DNA of 64,000 bases from Candidatus Obscuribacter sp. (GCA_016712465.1 JADJQZ010000001.1:6200001-6264000), one strand, 5' to 3'; positions 44,337 through 54,228 are shown, counted from the first letter of the stretch. The notes: generated from the letters alone by a model not told the origin. Numbers and translations are program-made.

Positions 44337-45242
44337 ATGACTGTAGAACAAGACAACCCTATACAAGCTTCTCCTGGCGCCCCCGGACAAGGATGCGGCA
44401 GCGCCTACGAAGATTACGAAAAGAGCCACGGCAACTACGATCTGACCAGGTTGCCGGTCGGTGCAGAACAAATCGTCAGCCACCTGCAAAGGCGAGAGCA
44501 AAATAACGGCAATCTTGCCGAAATCACTCTCCTGGATCTTGGCTGCGGCACCGGCATGCACCTGGAGTATTTCCAGAGCAGAGGCCTTGGTCAACTGATA
44601 GGCTTGGACGCTTCCCAGGCCGGTATCGAAATAGCAAGGAGCCGCCTGCATCCCGGCAATACGTCCTTAATGGTGGGAGACTTCCGACAGCTGCCCCTGG
44701 CCGATGCTTCAGTAGACGCGGTGCTCCTCAGCTTCGTCATCCACCACCTGCCCCATGGCCACCAGGCGGAGCTAGCGGCCAACACCGCCAGCCTCTTCCA
44801 GGAAATCGCCAGAGTGCTCAAGCCGGACGGCGAGCTAATAATCGTCAGTACGTCCAGGAAGCAATTGCATCCCCGCAATGGCTCCCTCTGGTACTACCGC
44901 TACTTCCAGGATGCCGCAACCGCTCTGGCCCGCAAGTTTTTGCCCCAGTCCAAGCTGCGGCAACTGCTCAAGTCGGCTGGATTTGGCATGGTCACCGGCG
45001 AACCGGTGGAGAAAACCTACTGGACGGACGCCAGCCTCGACGAAAGCGGACCCTTCCGCAGCGAATGGCGCGACGGTGACTCACTCTTTGCCTTCTACCG
45101 AGGCAAGGAAGAGCTGCTGCAAAAGCGGCTCAAGGCACTGGAAAAAAGCATCGCCAGTGGTGCCGCACAAGTGCACATTCAGGAGACAAGGGCGCGCACC
45201 GAGCAGATCAAGCAAGCGTACATTCTCTACGCCAGCCGGTAA
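44337..45242 (+). CDS. class I SAM-dependent methyltransferase, 301 aa
   Basis: A Methyltransf_11-type Rossmann fold. Motif I is LLDLGCGTGMHLEYF, then LIGLDASQAGIEIARSRL (acidic ribose-binding position), GDFRQLPLADASVDAVLLSFVIHHL (motifs II-III) and ARVLKPDGELIIVS. The C-terminal 100 residues carry Trp/Tyr-rich and helical segments (KAYILYASR-like end) that probably shape the acceptor site. GGAG lies eight bases before the ATG. The substrate is unknown. A terminator follows. Codon use is ordinary, unlike the aminopeptidase before it. Confidence 0.92.
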   Translation: MTVEQDNPIQASPGAPGQGCGSAYEDYEKSHGNYDLTRLPVGAEQIVSHLQRREQNNGNLAEITLLDLGCGTGMHLEYFQSRGLGQLIGLDASQAGIEIARSRLHPGNTSLMVGDFRQLPLADASVDAVLLSFVIHHLPHGHQAELAANTASLFQEIARVLKPDGELIIVSTSRKQLHPRNGSLWYYRYFQDAATALARKFLPQSKLRQLLKSAGFGMVTGEPVEKTYWTDASLDESGPFRSEWRDGDSLFAFYRGKEELLQKRLKALEKSIASGAAQVHIQETRARTEQIKQAYILYASR

Positions 45243-45280
45243 GCCTCAAGTTTCAATCGAACCGAACATTGTCAGCAACG

Positions 45281-45315
45281 GAGCCCGGTCTACCTCTCAG
45301 TAGAAAACCGGGCTC
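45281..45315 (+). terminator. terminator after the methyltransferase gene
   Basis: A perfect 9-bp stem GAGCCCGGT/ACCGGGCTC (45281-45289 with 45307-45315) is followed by TGTTGCGCTTTT. Confidence 0.65.
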
Positions 45316-45600
45316 TGTTGCGCTTTTCCATGGGGACGGTTGGAACTGTCAATACCCCTGAAAGCCGCATGATTTCATCTCCTTTTGCTACTTTTTGTAC
45401 TTTTTGGCAGCACAAAGTGAGGGTCCAATGTGATGTGGACTCACTTGGTGCCGAAGAAAGCACCGGAACTTTAGCCGACGTGCGTGATATCCAGGTAGCT
45501 GAACTCACATTTTTCCATTCGCACTCCAGGTTAGACCTGGTTGCCTCGGTGGTTTTCGTGCTGGGCTGACTCAATTTTTTAACGACCTCTGCAGGCAGGG
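45316..45600. other. 285-bp gap next to the IS110 remnant
   Basis: Two overlapping frames on opposite strands (45318-45569 plus, 45290-45604 minus) have no ribosome sites and no recognisable product. The stretch may include one end of the insertion element, but no boundary repeat is visible. Confidence 0.4.
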
Positions 45601-46660
45601 TCAAAAGACGGCACGATCCAGCCCAGCGTCCAGCATTCGTTCATCGAACTCCGCTTTCTCCTTTAAAACGTGATACGCGATAGTGGCGAGTTTCCTGGCA
45701 ATGGCGATGATGGCGGTTTTTGGCGCGTCGCCGACCGATTTGAGAGTAACAAGCTCTCAGGTTAGAGCTGCCGCGAATAGCTGACCAGGCGGACTGAACG
45801 AGCATCCAGCGCATCAATTTGGAGCCGCATTTAGTGATACGGCGTTGCGCCTGGTGTCTCCACTGGAGTAGACCCTGGGAGCTAGCCCTAGAAAGGCGGC
45901 AACTTGATTGGCTTTCCGAAAGCGAGAGATATCGCCGACTTCAGCGATGAAAGCGATGGACGTGAGTACATCAAAGCCTGGGATGGTTTTGAGCAAGGCC
46001 ACATCGGGATTTGACCGAGCAACATACTTGACCTTAGCATCTTGTTCGGCGATTTTGAGTTCGAGGAAGTCGATGACTTCCAGGTCGTCATCAACCTTTT
46101 GGCGCCGAGGCTCACTCAATTTTACCTCTTTCAGCTGTTGTCGACCTTTAAGGGAAAATGGTGCGTAGATGCACTTGTTCTCCTTGGCCAGATTGGCATG
46201 GACACGGAGTTTGTGCTTGACGGAAGTGCGAACGAGCTGGGCTCGGTGGCGAACAAGTTCGCGAAGGAGGCGCTCAGTGGCAGACGGCTGGTAGCATGTA
46301 GGCAAGAACTGCTTGGCCAGAAGTTCCATGAGTATCTTGCTGTCGATTTTGTCAGTCTTGCAGCGGGTGACGGCGATGAGCTTGATGGAACGGGAGTCGC
46401 CCATATGGACGGTGTGCCCGAGCTCCTCCAGAAGCTCTACAAGCCATTCGTAGCCCCGGCAGCTCTCGATGACGCATTCAAGACCAACGAAGCCCTGGAA
46501 GTACTCGCGAATGATTCGCTCTTCGTTGATGAGGGTAACTTGCTGAATGAGACCACCATGGGTATCGCCAATTGCGACTACTGAGGTACGTTTGTGAAAA
46601 TCGATGCCGGCGAATTTGGCATTAGCGAGATCTTTGCTTAACTCCTGGGTATGTTTTTCA
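45601..46660 (-). pseudogene. IS110-family transposase, frameshifted
   Basis: The upstream part is a clear IS110 transposase: a DEDD-type N-terminal domain (FAGIDFHKRTSVVAIGD, CVIESCRGYEW, TDKIDSKILMELL) and the start of the Transposase_20 domain (LLKTIPGFDVLTSIAFIAEVGD, ANQVAAFLGLAP). At about 45848, after GDTRR, one base is missing: the expected ITKCGSKLMRWMLVQSAW continues in another frame. A second shift near 45745 returns the end, AIIAIARKLATIAYHVLKEK to the stop at 45601, in the third frame. The start is also unclear, since the nearest ATG (MKN) is out of frame. The gene is therefore inactive as it stands. Confidence 0.9.
45601..46660 (-). mobile_element. IS110-family insertion sequence remnant
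   Basis: The element is recognised from its transposase only. IS110 elements usually lack obvious terminal inverted repeats and target duplications, so the ends cannot be placed; the true extent may reach a few hundred bases either side. Confidence 0.75.
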
Positions 46661-47040
46661 TGGTGAAAACCTCCGTCCGGGTAGAGTGCGTTGGGGTACA
46701 GCCCCTTGTGTTTATTGCTACCTGCCCGGCCGGAAAGCATTGAGCACGCCCACCCCCATGCGGCACTGCCGGAATACGGCGAAGCAGGGGTCCCGCAGTC
46801 AAGCCATCCAAGCGAAGCGAGGCTTGACGGAGGGCTGCGAGCAGTAGGCTCTTTTGCCTGGCAGGGAGTTGGGCGTGCGCCCCGGTTCGCTGAACCGTCC
46901 CCATACCATTTTTTTCTCACGGGATTCACTATACTCTATCGTTTTTCCAACAGAAACGACCACCCAAATGCACTCCCCTGGCTGCTTTCGAAAATCGAAG
47001 CCCTTGCCCAGGCACGCTCTCCTAAAGATGGCAATCAGCT
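46661..47040. other. 380-bp gap with no gene
   Basis: It lies between the IS110 remnant and the metallophosphoesterase stop. The transposase frame stays open through it to 46929, but that part is Gly/Ala/Pro-rich without similarity to IS110 proteins. It may hold the non-coding end of the element. Confidence 0.4.
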
Positions 47041-47895
47041 CTAAAATTCACACAAGAGCGGCAGCGTTTTTTCGAAAGTATCAAGTCCAAAAACTTTCAC
47101 TTTCAATTCTCGACCAGTAATATGCACCAGGGCATAGGAACCACTGGCGATACCATCATCCGCACTTCCATCCGCAGTTCCATCCACACTTCTACCCGCC
47201 CCAGGCAACCGCTCCACGAGACTCTGAATGGTTATGTAGTGAATGCCATTGATTGTAGATGCACTGTTTTGATGCACATGCCCGCCAAAAACAGCACAAA
47301 CCTTGCCGCTTCGCTCAAAGATGCGTCTCAATTCAGCTCTTTCTTCCACAAAACAATAATCGGGATAACGCTCGAACCAGACATTGCCTAGCAGGCTCTG
47401 TTCATCAAGGGGATGATGCACAAAAATCAGTACCGGCTTTTCAGATCGCTTGAGAGCCCCTTCCAACCAGGCGATTTGTTCGCTACTAACGTGGATATCG
47501 GTATGTCTAGAGGAACTAGAGAAAAGCACAAGAACAGTACAAGCATCAAAGGAAACCTCGTAATACGGCTTTTCCAGCCCTGCCAAAGCGCACAAAGCAT
47601 CCGCCGATAGATTCACTTGCTCATGATTGCCTAAAACATGCAGCACCGGAGCCCGGCAACCGGCAAGCACTTGCAATCCCTGTCGGTAATTGGCCGCATC
47701 GGCCCCCTCGCCGGGACCATCTTCGATCATGTCGCCCAACTGCCCGACAAAGGCCGGTTCAAACTCATTGGCCTTAGCCACGAAGTCTTTCAGGTAAGGT
47801 ATTGAGTAGCGCGAGAGCTTACGCACAGCACCTTCGTACTCGCTCTCGGCACCGATGTGGATGTCAGAAACAAGAGCAAATTTCAAAGCTGCCAT
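47041..47895 (-). CDS. calcineurin-like metallophosphoesterase, 284 aa
   Basis: All five metallophosphoesterase motifs are present: VSDIH (Asp10, His12), GQLGDMIED, VLGNHE, VHHPLD and GGHVHQN. It should be a two-metal phosphatase or phosphodiesterase. A YDYCFVEERAELRRIFE-like segment near the C-terminus recalls the cyclic-nucleotide/3'-nucleotide branch but does not settle the substrate. A short Gly/Asp/Ser-rich insert (around VDGTADGSADDG) comes from a small tandem repeat. The ATG has no good ribosome site and lies 15 bp after the TetR stop, so translation may be coupled. Confidence 0.93.
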   Translation of the reverse strand: MAALKFALVSDIHIGAESEYEGAVRKLSRYSIPYLKDFVAKANEFEPAFVGQLGDMIEDGPGEGADAANYRQGLQVLAGCRAPVLHVLGNHEQVNLSADALCALAGLEKPYYEVSFDACTVLVLFSSSSRHTDIHVSSEQIAWLEGALKRSEKPVLIFVHHPLDEQSLLGNVWFERYPDYCFVEERAELRRIFERSGKVCAVFGGHVHQNSASTINGIHYITIQSLVERLPGAGRSVDGTADGSADDGIASGSYALVHITGRELKVKVFGLDTFEKTLPLLCEF

Positions 47896-47910
47896 GATTG
47901 AGAATTCAAA

Positions 47911-48507
47911 TCACTTCAAGATCTGCGCGAAGAACAAATCGATGAATACATCGAGGGGCTCTACCGACTTAGTAGCCTTGGCGCGCATTACAGCCCCCTC
48001 CCAACCGGAGAGAAACAGCTCAGCCATGGCATTTGGAGAGAAACTGGAGGATATCTCCCCGTTTTTCTGACCTTCTTCGATACAGCCGGCAAACATATCA
48101 CGCCACTTGCCCATAACGCGGCTCAAGCACAACCTCAAGGTCTCGCTTTGATCAGCCATTTCCTGGCTCAAATTGCCAATTAAGCAGCCTTTACGGCATT
48201 CCTGAGCGAGCAAATTAGCTTTGACGGCCTGGCAGTATTTCTTCAGTCGTTTCACCGGCGAAATGGTTTTATCCCGCAGACTCTCTAAAATTCTATTGCT
48301 GTAGCACTGATCAAAATGCTCGATAATGTTGCAGGCAAAGTCTTCTTTGCTGTCAAAATAGTGATAGAAGCTGCCTTTGGGCACTCCTACCGAGGACAAC
48401 ACTTCTTGAATGCCGGTGTTGTTGTAGCCTTTTTCCATCATTATGTTGATACCCGCTTCTATCAAAACGAGCTTGGTATCTTGCTTGGGAGCTGTCTTTG
48501 GAGGCAT
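47911..48507 (-). CDS. TetR-family transcriptional regulator, 198 aa
   Basis: The N-terminal HTH is typical: KLVLIEAGINIMMEKGYNNT, IQEVLSSVGVPKGSFYHYF, DSKEDFACNII. The C-terminal ligand domain has CRKGCLIGNLSQEM, a feature of the AcuR/NemR-like group with a conserved Cys-containing segment, which can sense electrophiles. ATG at 48507 has GGAAG nine bases upstream; the frame extends to 48573 but without a site. It is upstream of, and probably co-transcribed with, the metallophosphoesterase, and may regulate itself and that gene. Confidence 0.93.
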   Translation of the reverse strand: MPPKTAPKQDTKLVLIEAGINIMMEKGYNNTGIQEVLSSVGVPKGSFYHYFDSKEDFACNIIEHFDQCYSNRILESLRDKTISPVKRLKKYCQAVKANLLAQECRKGCLIGNLSQEMADQSETLRLCLSRVMGKWRDMFAGCIEEGQKNGEISSSFSPNAMAELFLSGWEGAVMRAKATKSVEPLDVFIDLFFAQILK

Positions 48508-48708
48508 TGAGGTTCTTCCGCATGAAAGTTGGTCAACAATAAATTCTCTGGCGAAACCGTTCACAAGTTTCAAATTCGATTTCCAGAGCCAATGATAGAG
48601 AATAAGAATACAACAGAGACTCTACACCCTAGATTAGACCGGTCGTCTGAGTTTCGTCAATAGTTTTCTTGCAAGTCCCGGCAAGTTTCTGAAAATTCCC
48701 TCAAACCG

Positions 48709-50862
48709 TCACTGTTTTCTTGCCTGTCGCTCAATCAAGCGCGAAGGATCATCTTTGACACGGCGGCTCTGATTGACTAAATCAGCCACGATGTAAGGGC
48801 TATAGAGAGCCCCGGAACCCACAAGCAAAGCAGAGCTGCCGGTGTAGATGCTCCGCCCCAGACCCTTATCGGCAAGGCCTGCCACCTTCGCTCTTGATGC
48901 CATCATTTCGGTCACCAGCTGGGGAGAGCTCTTGGATGCCGTATCAACTGCCAGGGAACGGGCCGTTTGCCCGGAGAGCGCGGGAGACATTTCGGCAGCC
49001 AACTTGCCGCTTGCCGCCCCGGCCTCGGAGACGACACTTTGCCTGAGCGCCTGACGGGTCAGACCGCTGGCCGTGGCACCACTCTTCAAAAGCGACCAGG
49101 AACCTTTGGCCGTAGCATATCCGGCTACTGCCACGAAATAGGCCGAGCGCGCCGTCCCCAGGTTGTTTCCCCATTCCGTTTCCCGGGCCCCGGCATTGTT
49201 GAACATGCCGGCGGCGGCAACAGAAGAATGCAATGAACCGCGGAGCAGTTGCAAACCTTGCGCACCGGCAAGAGGTTTGCCACTGCGCAAGGCACCATAG
49301 ACTTCAACGGCACCAAGACCGAAGAGCCCCACATCCATAGCAGCAGGAAGTGCCTTATCGCCCAGCCGCCTGGCCGAATTCCACAGCCCGTCCGACTGCA
49401 AATCTCTGGCCTGCACAATGGAATATTCACTGCTTGACCCATGGCTGTCTCGAACCACCACATAATCTTCCGGGTCGTATTCACGGGTAAGCTGCATGGG
49501 CTTGCCCACATCTCGACCGCCGGCCAAATTGAGATAGCCCCAAACCGGAATATCTTTCATCTGTACGGTCTGGTGCATCAGCACTTTGCCGTCCTTGTGC
49601 TCGATTTCATAACGGCTGACAGCCAGATTCGCCGTTACGGAAGAATCTCCCGGCTGCGAACCACTGCCTGAACTGCGCTCTCCAATGGAGAGTATTCGGC
49701 CGTTTTGATCGAGCCTGACTCCACGATTCTTCAGCTCAAGATCGGAATTACTGGGCACCAGTTCGGGCAGGGTTTTCAGCTGCAATAGCTGAGCCTTGAT
49801 TGGCTCCAGAAGCTCCCTTTTACCTTCCGTCCACTTCTCGAGGGCAGCCAGTTTCGCTTCCCCTGCCGCATCAAGCTGCCAGGACTGCGGCAGGTCAAGG
49901 TTGTAGCGAACGATTTTGCCCCGGGCATCTCTCTCCACGGAGGCTCCCGGAGGTAAATCGAAAGGAAACTTACCGGCGGATGCTTTCTGAAAGTCATCCA
50001 TCAAACCGGCATATTCCCTTACTTTCAGGGAAGACTCCAGCAATCTCATGGAGTTTTTTAGCCAGAGAGCGTTTTCGGATGAATCCTCAGAAGCAGGTCT
50101 GGACCAACCTTTTGGAAAGCCCAGATCGCGCACGGAAGTTTCCACCTGTTTGGCGGTGGCCTCAATTAATAGAGCTTCTCTTTTGTCTGTGTCTTCGATA
50201 TTGGCCGAAAGCCATTGAAAGGCACCTTTGACACGCTCCAGGCTCTCCTTGGAAGGTGAATCGGCATTGAAAGCCAGGGAGACCTTGCCGGTCTGATCAC
50301 GGGTGAAACTGGGGCTCGGGTAAAATTCCAGGCCATAGCTCTGTCGCCTGGCGATTTCTAGAGGAATAGCCTGATTTTCAAGCCACTTCACATAATCACC
50401 AAGCAAGGTTTTCGTGGCAGGTCCATAGACACCGGCAGCTTTCTCGGCGGCCAATTTTTCCTGCACAAGCGTCAGTTCCTGACTTTCGGAAGGCACCGAT
50501 GCGGGCAGAGACTCTGATTCTTTTCCACCGCCAGCTCCGCCGCTCCCAGCCGCTTTACTGATAGCGCCGTCTTTAACCAGCGCCGGTGCCATATTGAGCA
50601 GTGCCTGCTGCCAATAACTTAGATCCTGCTTCGGAAACTGATCCTGACTTGCAGGCCGCTCCTGACTGCCGGCATTGGCTCGTTCCGCCAGGGCTGTCAG
50701 ATCAGGCACGGAGTCTGCCGCTGCTACAGTTCGGTCGGATTGCCCGAGTATAGACAAAAGCAGCTTGCTATCAGTATCTTGCTCGACCTTTTGGACAGAC
50801 TCCTGCCCCTTAAGCGGAAATGCTGGCGGCTGCTTATCGTTCCCTGCACCATCACCGGCCAT
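48709..50862 (-). CDS. large hypothetical protein, 717 aa
   Basis: A long Ala/Ser/Lys-rich protein. It begins MAGDGAGNDKQPPAF with a disordered, Gly-rich N-terminal third (GSGGAGGGKESES), then a mixed folded middle and a C-terminal 200 residues with several short hydrophobic Ala/Gly stretches (AAMDVGLFGLGAVEVYGAL, SAYFVAVAGYATAKG, SALLVGSGALYSPYIVADL) that could be membrane hairpins. ATG at 50862 begins two bases after the stop of the gene at 50865, indicating coupling. No domain is recognised. The pair probably works together. Confidence 0.76.
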   Translation of the reverse strand: MAGDGAGNDKQPPAFPLKGQESVQKVEQDTDSKLLLSILGQSDRTVAAADSVPDLTALAERANAGSQERPASQDQFPKQDLSYWQQALLNMAPALVKDGAISKAAGSGGAGGGKESESLPASVPSESQELTLVQEKLAAEKAAGVYGPATKTLLGDYVKWLENQAIPLEIARRQSYGLEFYPSPSFTRDQTGKVSLAFNADSPSKESLERVKGAFQWLSANIEDTDKREALLIEATAKQVETSVRDLGFPKGWSRPASEDSSENALWLKNSMRLLESSLKVREYAGLMDDFQKASAGKFPFDLPPGASVERDARGKIVRYNLDLPQSWQLDAAGEAKLAALEKWTEGKRELLEPIKAQLLQLKTLPELVPSNSDLELKNRGVRLDQNGRILSIGERSSGSGSQPGDSSVTANLAVSRYEIEHKDGKVLMHQTVQMKDIPVWGYLNLAGGRDVGKPMQLTREYDPEDYVVVRDSHGSSSEYSIVQARDLQSDGLWNSARRLGDKALPAAMDVGLFGLGAVEVYGALRSGKPLAGAQGLQLLRGSLHSSVAAAGMFNNAGARETEWGNNLGTARSAYFVAVAGYATAKGSWSLLKSGATASGLTRQALRQSVVSEAGAASGKLAAEMSPALSGQTARSLAVDTASKSSPQLVTEMMASRAKVAGLADKGLGRSIYTGSSALLVGSGALYSPYIVADLVNQSRRVKDDPSRLIERQARKQ

Positions 50863-50864
50863 CG

Positions 50865-52613
50865 CTACCAACCCATGCCGAAGGTCGGCTGCGCTTCATC
50901 AACTTCACTGGCGGAAGCGCGATAAAGATTGAGGACAACCGCCGCCAGCATAGCCGGTCCAGCCACCTTATTCACGCCTTCCAGACCGATTACCCGCCGC
51001 ACGGCAGCCAGGCGAGAATTCAACTGCGGCGTCTTGGCACCAGGTTTGGCCAGTTCTTCCTGGGCCTGACGCAAAGAGCGAAGCGTCTCTTTTTCCGATG
51101 GAGACAGGTTTCCCTTGCCTTCCAGGGTAGACTGCAGTTCAGCCAGTCGAGCCAATTCCTTGGGGCTGAGATGATCGCTGAAGCGCGCATCATTGACACC
51201 GCCATCGCCCTTGCGACCGATTTGTTCAAGTTTGGGAGCCGCTTCCTTGCTAGCCACTTCTCTGGTGACGGCATCACCGCCCCTGGTAGTCTGATTTCCG
51301 GCACCAGTGGCCAGTCGTCTCAGCTCATCGGGTTTGCGCTCCACCAGTCGGTGCACCAGATGCCCGAGCAGGGCACGCTCAGTACCCACACCGCCGGCGG
51401 CAAACTGATTGCGAAAGCGGGCCACCACTTGCAGAATCTTGCCCATATCGAGTTTGCCGGCTTCGAACATATGCCTGTAATGGGCCGGCAATTCCTTGGC
51501 CAGCTCTGCATGTTGTTCAGGCTTGGTAGCTGCCAGAGCCAGCTTCTTGGAAGCATTGTCAAAGGCACCAAGCACCGAGGGCGAACTGTATATTTCAGGC
51601 TGACCATTGCCGCTTTGACGCAATGAGACAACCAGGGCACCATCGGGCTTAACCTGCACCACCGTGCCCTCTTGGCTCACCTGCCGGTGCGCTATGGAAG
51701 GCAAACTTTCAGCACCACTTTTAGCCACCGGATAGATGGCTTTGGCGGCATCTTCTAAAATTATGCGCTCGGCCAATTTTCCAACGGCATCGGTGAGGGA
51801 AGTGGACTGCACTCTCGAAGAAAATGCCAGAGCACCCGTTTCGATGACGCGCCCAAACTCACGATAGTTAGCGGAAAGGTTACGTTCTCCCGAGCGCCAA
51901 CTTAGATCGGCGTTCTTCTGGGACCAATCTACTACAGCCTTGATCTCGCGGGAGGTGGCTTCTTTATCTCGACTGACCGTGGGAGACGGTAGCGGAAAAT
52001 CTCGCAGATTGAATGGTCCATGACTATCAGCCCGGGTCAGCTCTTTAATGCGGTGGCTGAAGTCTTCGGCAAATTCCTTAACCCGCCTGGACTGCTCCGG
52101 AGAATCCTGATCGAATTCCACCTTGCCGCTTAGATCAAACCAGCGGGGCAGAGCATCAATCACCCCCTGTTCACGCAGCAATGGCACATTGGCTTTCTGA
52201 CTCTCGCTGCTCGAAAGCGGTGCCCCGGTAGTGGGGTCGAGGCGTCGACTGGAAGCATCTATCAGTTCCATCTGACCGGTACGCCTGTTCACCAGAAGCA
52301 CATCGCCGCCGATCATATCCAGGGTGCTGCCGGTTTGAGCAGGCAGGGCTTCCCAACCCTGTTTATCGAGCCCAAGCTTAACCAGAGTCTCCTGGGTGTA
52401 GCGATAAACACCATTTTGCAGGTGCCCGCCACCCTGCTTGCCGTTAAATGCCACTATCTGTTCGGAAATGCCGCGCCAGGCATCAAGAAGCTGCATCTTC
52501 TCCTGGGAGATAGGCGGTATGTTGCCGCTCTCCAGAGGCATGAAGCCCTGTTCGCCGGCGGAGCTATCCAACCGGTTTCTCTCTCCAGAACGCTGGCGCT
52601 CGTTTGCAGGCAC
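50865..52613 (-). CDS. large hypothetical protein, about 582 aa
   Basis: The frame opens at TTG 52697 without a ribosome site. GTG at 52613 has GGGAG six bases upstream and is taken as start. The protein is hydrophilic, rich in Glu, Arg, Ser and Gln. It has a possible folded N-terminal region (YRYTQETLVKLGLDKQGWEAL, IGGDVLLVNRRTGQMELID) and a C-terminal helical part with heptads (SPKELARLAELQSTLEGKG). Near the end a short hydrophobic segment occurs (GPAMLAAVVLNLY). It is translationally linked to the 717-aa gene. No family is recognised. Confidence 0.72.
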   Translation of the reverse strand: MPANERQRSGERNRLDSSAGEQGFMPLESGNIPPISQEKMQLLDAWRGISEQIVAFNGKQGGGHLQNGVYRYTQETLVKLGLDKQGWEALPAQTGSTLDMIGGDVLLVNRRTGQMELIDASSRRLDPTTGAPLSSSESQKANVPLLREQGVIDALPRWFDLSGKVEFDQDSPEQSRRVKEFAEDFSHRIKELTRADSHGPFNLRDFPLPSPTVSRDKEATSREIKAVVDWSQKNADLSWRSGERNLSANYREFGRVIETGALAFSSRVQSTSLTDAVGKLAERIILEDAAKAIYPVAKSGAESLPSIAHRQVSQEGTVVQVKPDGALVVSLRQSGNGQPEIYSSPSVLGAFDNASKKLALAATKPEQHAELAKELPAHYRHMFEAGKLDMGKILQVVARFRNQFAAGGVGTERALLGHLVHRLVERKPDELRRLATGAGNQTTRGGDAVTREVASKEAAPKLEQIGRKGDGGVNDARFSDHLSPKELARLAELQSTLEGKGNLSPSEKETLRSLRQAQEELAKPGAKTPQLNSRLAAVRRVIGLEGVNKVAGPAMLAAVVLNLYRASASEVDEAQPTFGMGW

Positions 52614-53287
52614 AGGCAGCTCCCAATGCAGGCTGTAAATATTCAGGGGGTACGATCCTGGATATACCCGGAGGGACCGGCTTTCAGACAGATGCAAGGC
52701 AGCCGGAAGGGGGCTAAACCCAGACTTAATGAGCTTCTTGGCCAGGTTTAATCACTTGACATCCACAGGCAGGGCAACGCAGCTAACCTCTCAGCCAATT
52801 GCAGACTCGCGCCAGCCGCGCTAGCCGGATCGACAAAAGTAATCCCACTAAGCCTTGCTTAACGCTCTTAACGTTCCTTCAAAACCTGCCTATCGTGGGC
52901 AATTGACAGCCCCAGCCGGGCACCCCAAAATAACCAAGCAAATGGCCGAAAACCCTTGCGGAGTGAGTCAAAGAGACAAATCCACCTGAAAATTGCGGAT
53001 ATATCGCGCTAAGTGCAGCCGATATGCAAAGTTTTTCGCTGCAGTTAGCAACCCAAATTTGCTTCCGAAAGTGCCTCAACCATAGAGTTCCTACGTTTCC
53101 ATTTTATTTTTCTTCCAGAACTCCAAACACCCCCTTCAAAACCAACTCCACCAATTCAACCCTTCTCCTCGACCTTACGTGCGGTCCCGTTTGTTGGTAC
53201 GGTCAGAATCGCGCTACGCGGCACTCCCGGGAAGCACCAGATCCTGGTTGCGCGTTCAGGTAGATGAGGAAGGAAAGGATAGCTAAC
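52614..53287. other. 674-bp divergent gap
   Basis: It separates the large hypothetical pair from the plus-strand gene at 53288. No gene or clear repeat is seen; the part 53080-53160 is T/C-rich. Promoters for both units are expected. Confidence 0.4.
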
Positions 53288-53932
53288 ATGAATCAACTCG
53301 ACGCAAATATTGCGCCGTCTTTTGCTGATCCGAGCAATCCGCACGCCGTCATGACACGCCTCAAGAAGCGCGTCGACAGCGTCGGAAAGCAGTTGCGCCG
53401 GCTCACTCCAGCCATGAAGGCCTGTGAGGACCAAGCCGTGCGCGCGGTGGCTGAAATGGCTTATGCCAACTGGCTCACCGCCAAAGGGCTGACCGATGCC
53501 GCGGAAGCGCTGTCCAACCGACGTCCGGTTGACATGCTTCTGGGTGGCAATCAGGTGGAAATCGAGATCGCGGAAGTGTCCATGAAGGACGTTCGCGCCC
53601 TCACCGCCCTGCAGGGAAAGATCAAGACATCTGCCCCTGGGTATTCCAACGATGAACCGGAGGTGACCCTGGGCGGCAAGGGCCGTTTCGGCTGCATTTC
53701 CCCCGACCCGGAATCCTGGTTCAACAACACCGCCAACGCCGAAGACAAGCCTCAGACCTGTGCCCTGCCCAGCCTGACGGTGGTCATTTCGGTAGACTTC
53801 GCCAGTCGCAACGCCAACGTGCAAGACCTGATGCGCCTGGCTGAAGCGTCCCTGGTGGAAGCAGAACGAGAGCTGGGAGAGACTCGCGCTCGTCTCTGTC
53901 ACAGCGAAGATGGTTCCTGCCAGCTCTTCTAA
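53288..53932 (+). CDS. hypothetical protein with biased codons, 214 aa
   Basis: The ATG at 53288 has AAAGGA about nine bases upstream and is preferred to 53264. The product is soluble: a helical N-terminus (VMTRLKKRVDSVGKQLRRL), a middle region with a GGKGRFGCISPDPESW segment, and a C-terminal helix (LMRLAEASLVEAERELG) ending in CHSEDGSCQLF. Lys is nearly always AAG and codons end in C or G. A 63-aa gene of the same style follows 84 bp later. Function unknown. Confidence 0.75.
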   Translation: MNQLDANIAPSFADPSNPHAVMTRLKKRVDSVGKQLRRLTPAMKACEDQAVRAVAEMAYANWLTAKGLTDAAEALSNRRPVDMLLGGNQVEIEIAEVSMKDVRALTALQGKIKTSAPGYSNDEPEVTLGGKGRFGCISPDPESWFNNTANAEDKPQTCALPSLTVVISVDFASRNANVQDLMRLAEASLVEAERELGETRARLCHSEDGSCQLF

Positions 53933-54016
53933 GCTGGTTAGAGCGATCTACCGGCCCTGAGTCCGGGCAAAACAGCGCAACCACCAATATCAACGGACAA
54001 GAGAAGGAACACCCCA

Positions 54017-54208
54017 ATGTCCAACGAAAATCCCCTCGGCAACCGCGGCAAGGCCAACGAAGACACCTGGGCCCGCAAACGCGACGCTGAAGCCATCGAC
54101 GCGCTCAAGAAGAAGGGCCAGGGGGGCGACAAGAGCGACGCCGCTCCGGCAACCGGCAAGCCTAGTGAAAAGGGCAAGTCCAAGCCGGTCGCCAAGTCCA
54201 AGTCGTAG
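54017..54208 (+). CDS. small basic disordered protein, 63 aa
   Basis: The ATG at 54017 has AGAAGGAA eight bases upstream. The first 35 residues (MSNENPLGNRGKANEDTW, then a Lys/Arg/Ala helix) look helical; the rest is a Lys/Ser/Ala/Pro tail like histone-type linkers. Nearly all Lys are AAG. A strong terminator follows at 54229. Possible roles are nucleic-acid binding or a small inhibitor, but nothing in the sequence decides. It is probably co-transcribed with the 214-aa gene. Confidence 0.68.
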   Translation: MSNENPLGNRGKANEDTWARKRDAEAIDALKKKGQGGDKSDAAPATGKPSEKGKSKPVAKSKS

Positions 54209-54228
54209 GACTAGCCCTGGTACTCTCA

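Noticed and set aside
45290..45604. 104-codon minus-strand frame beside the IS110 remnant
   Set aside because: It overlaps the methyltransferase terminator, and its composition and start give no support.
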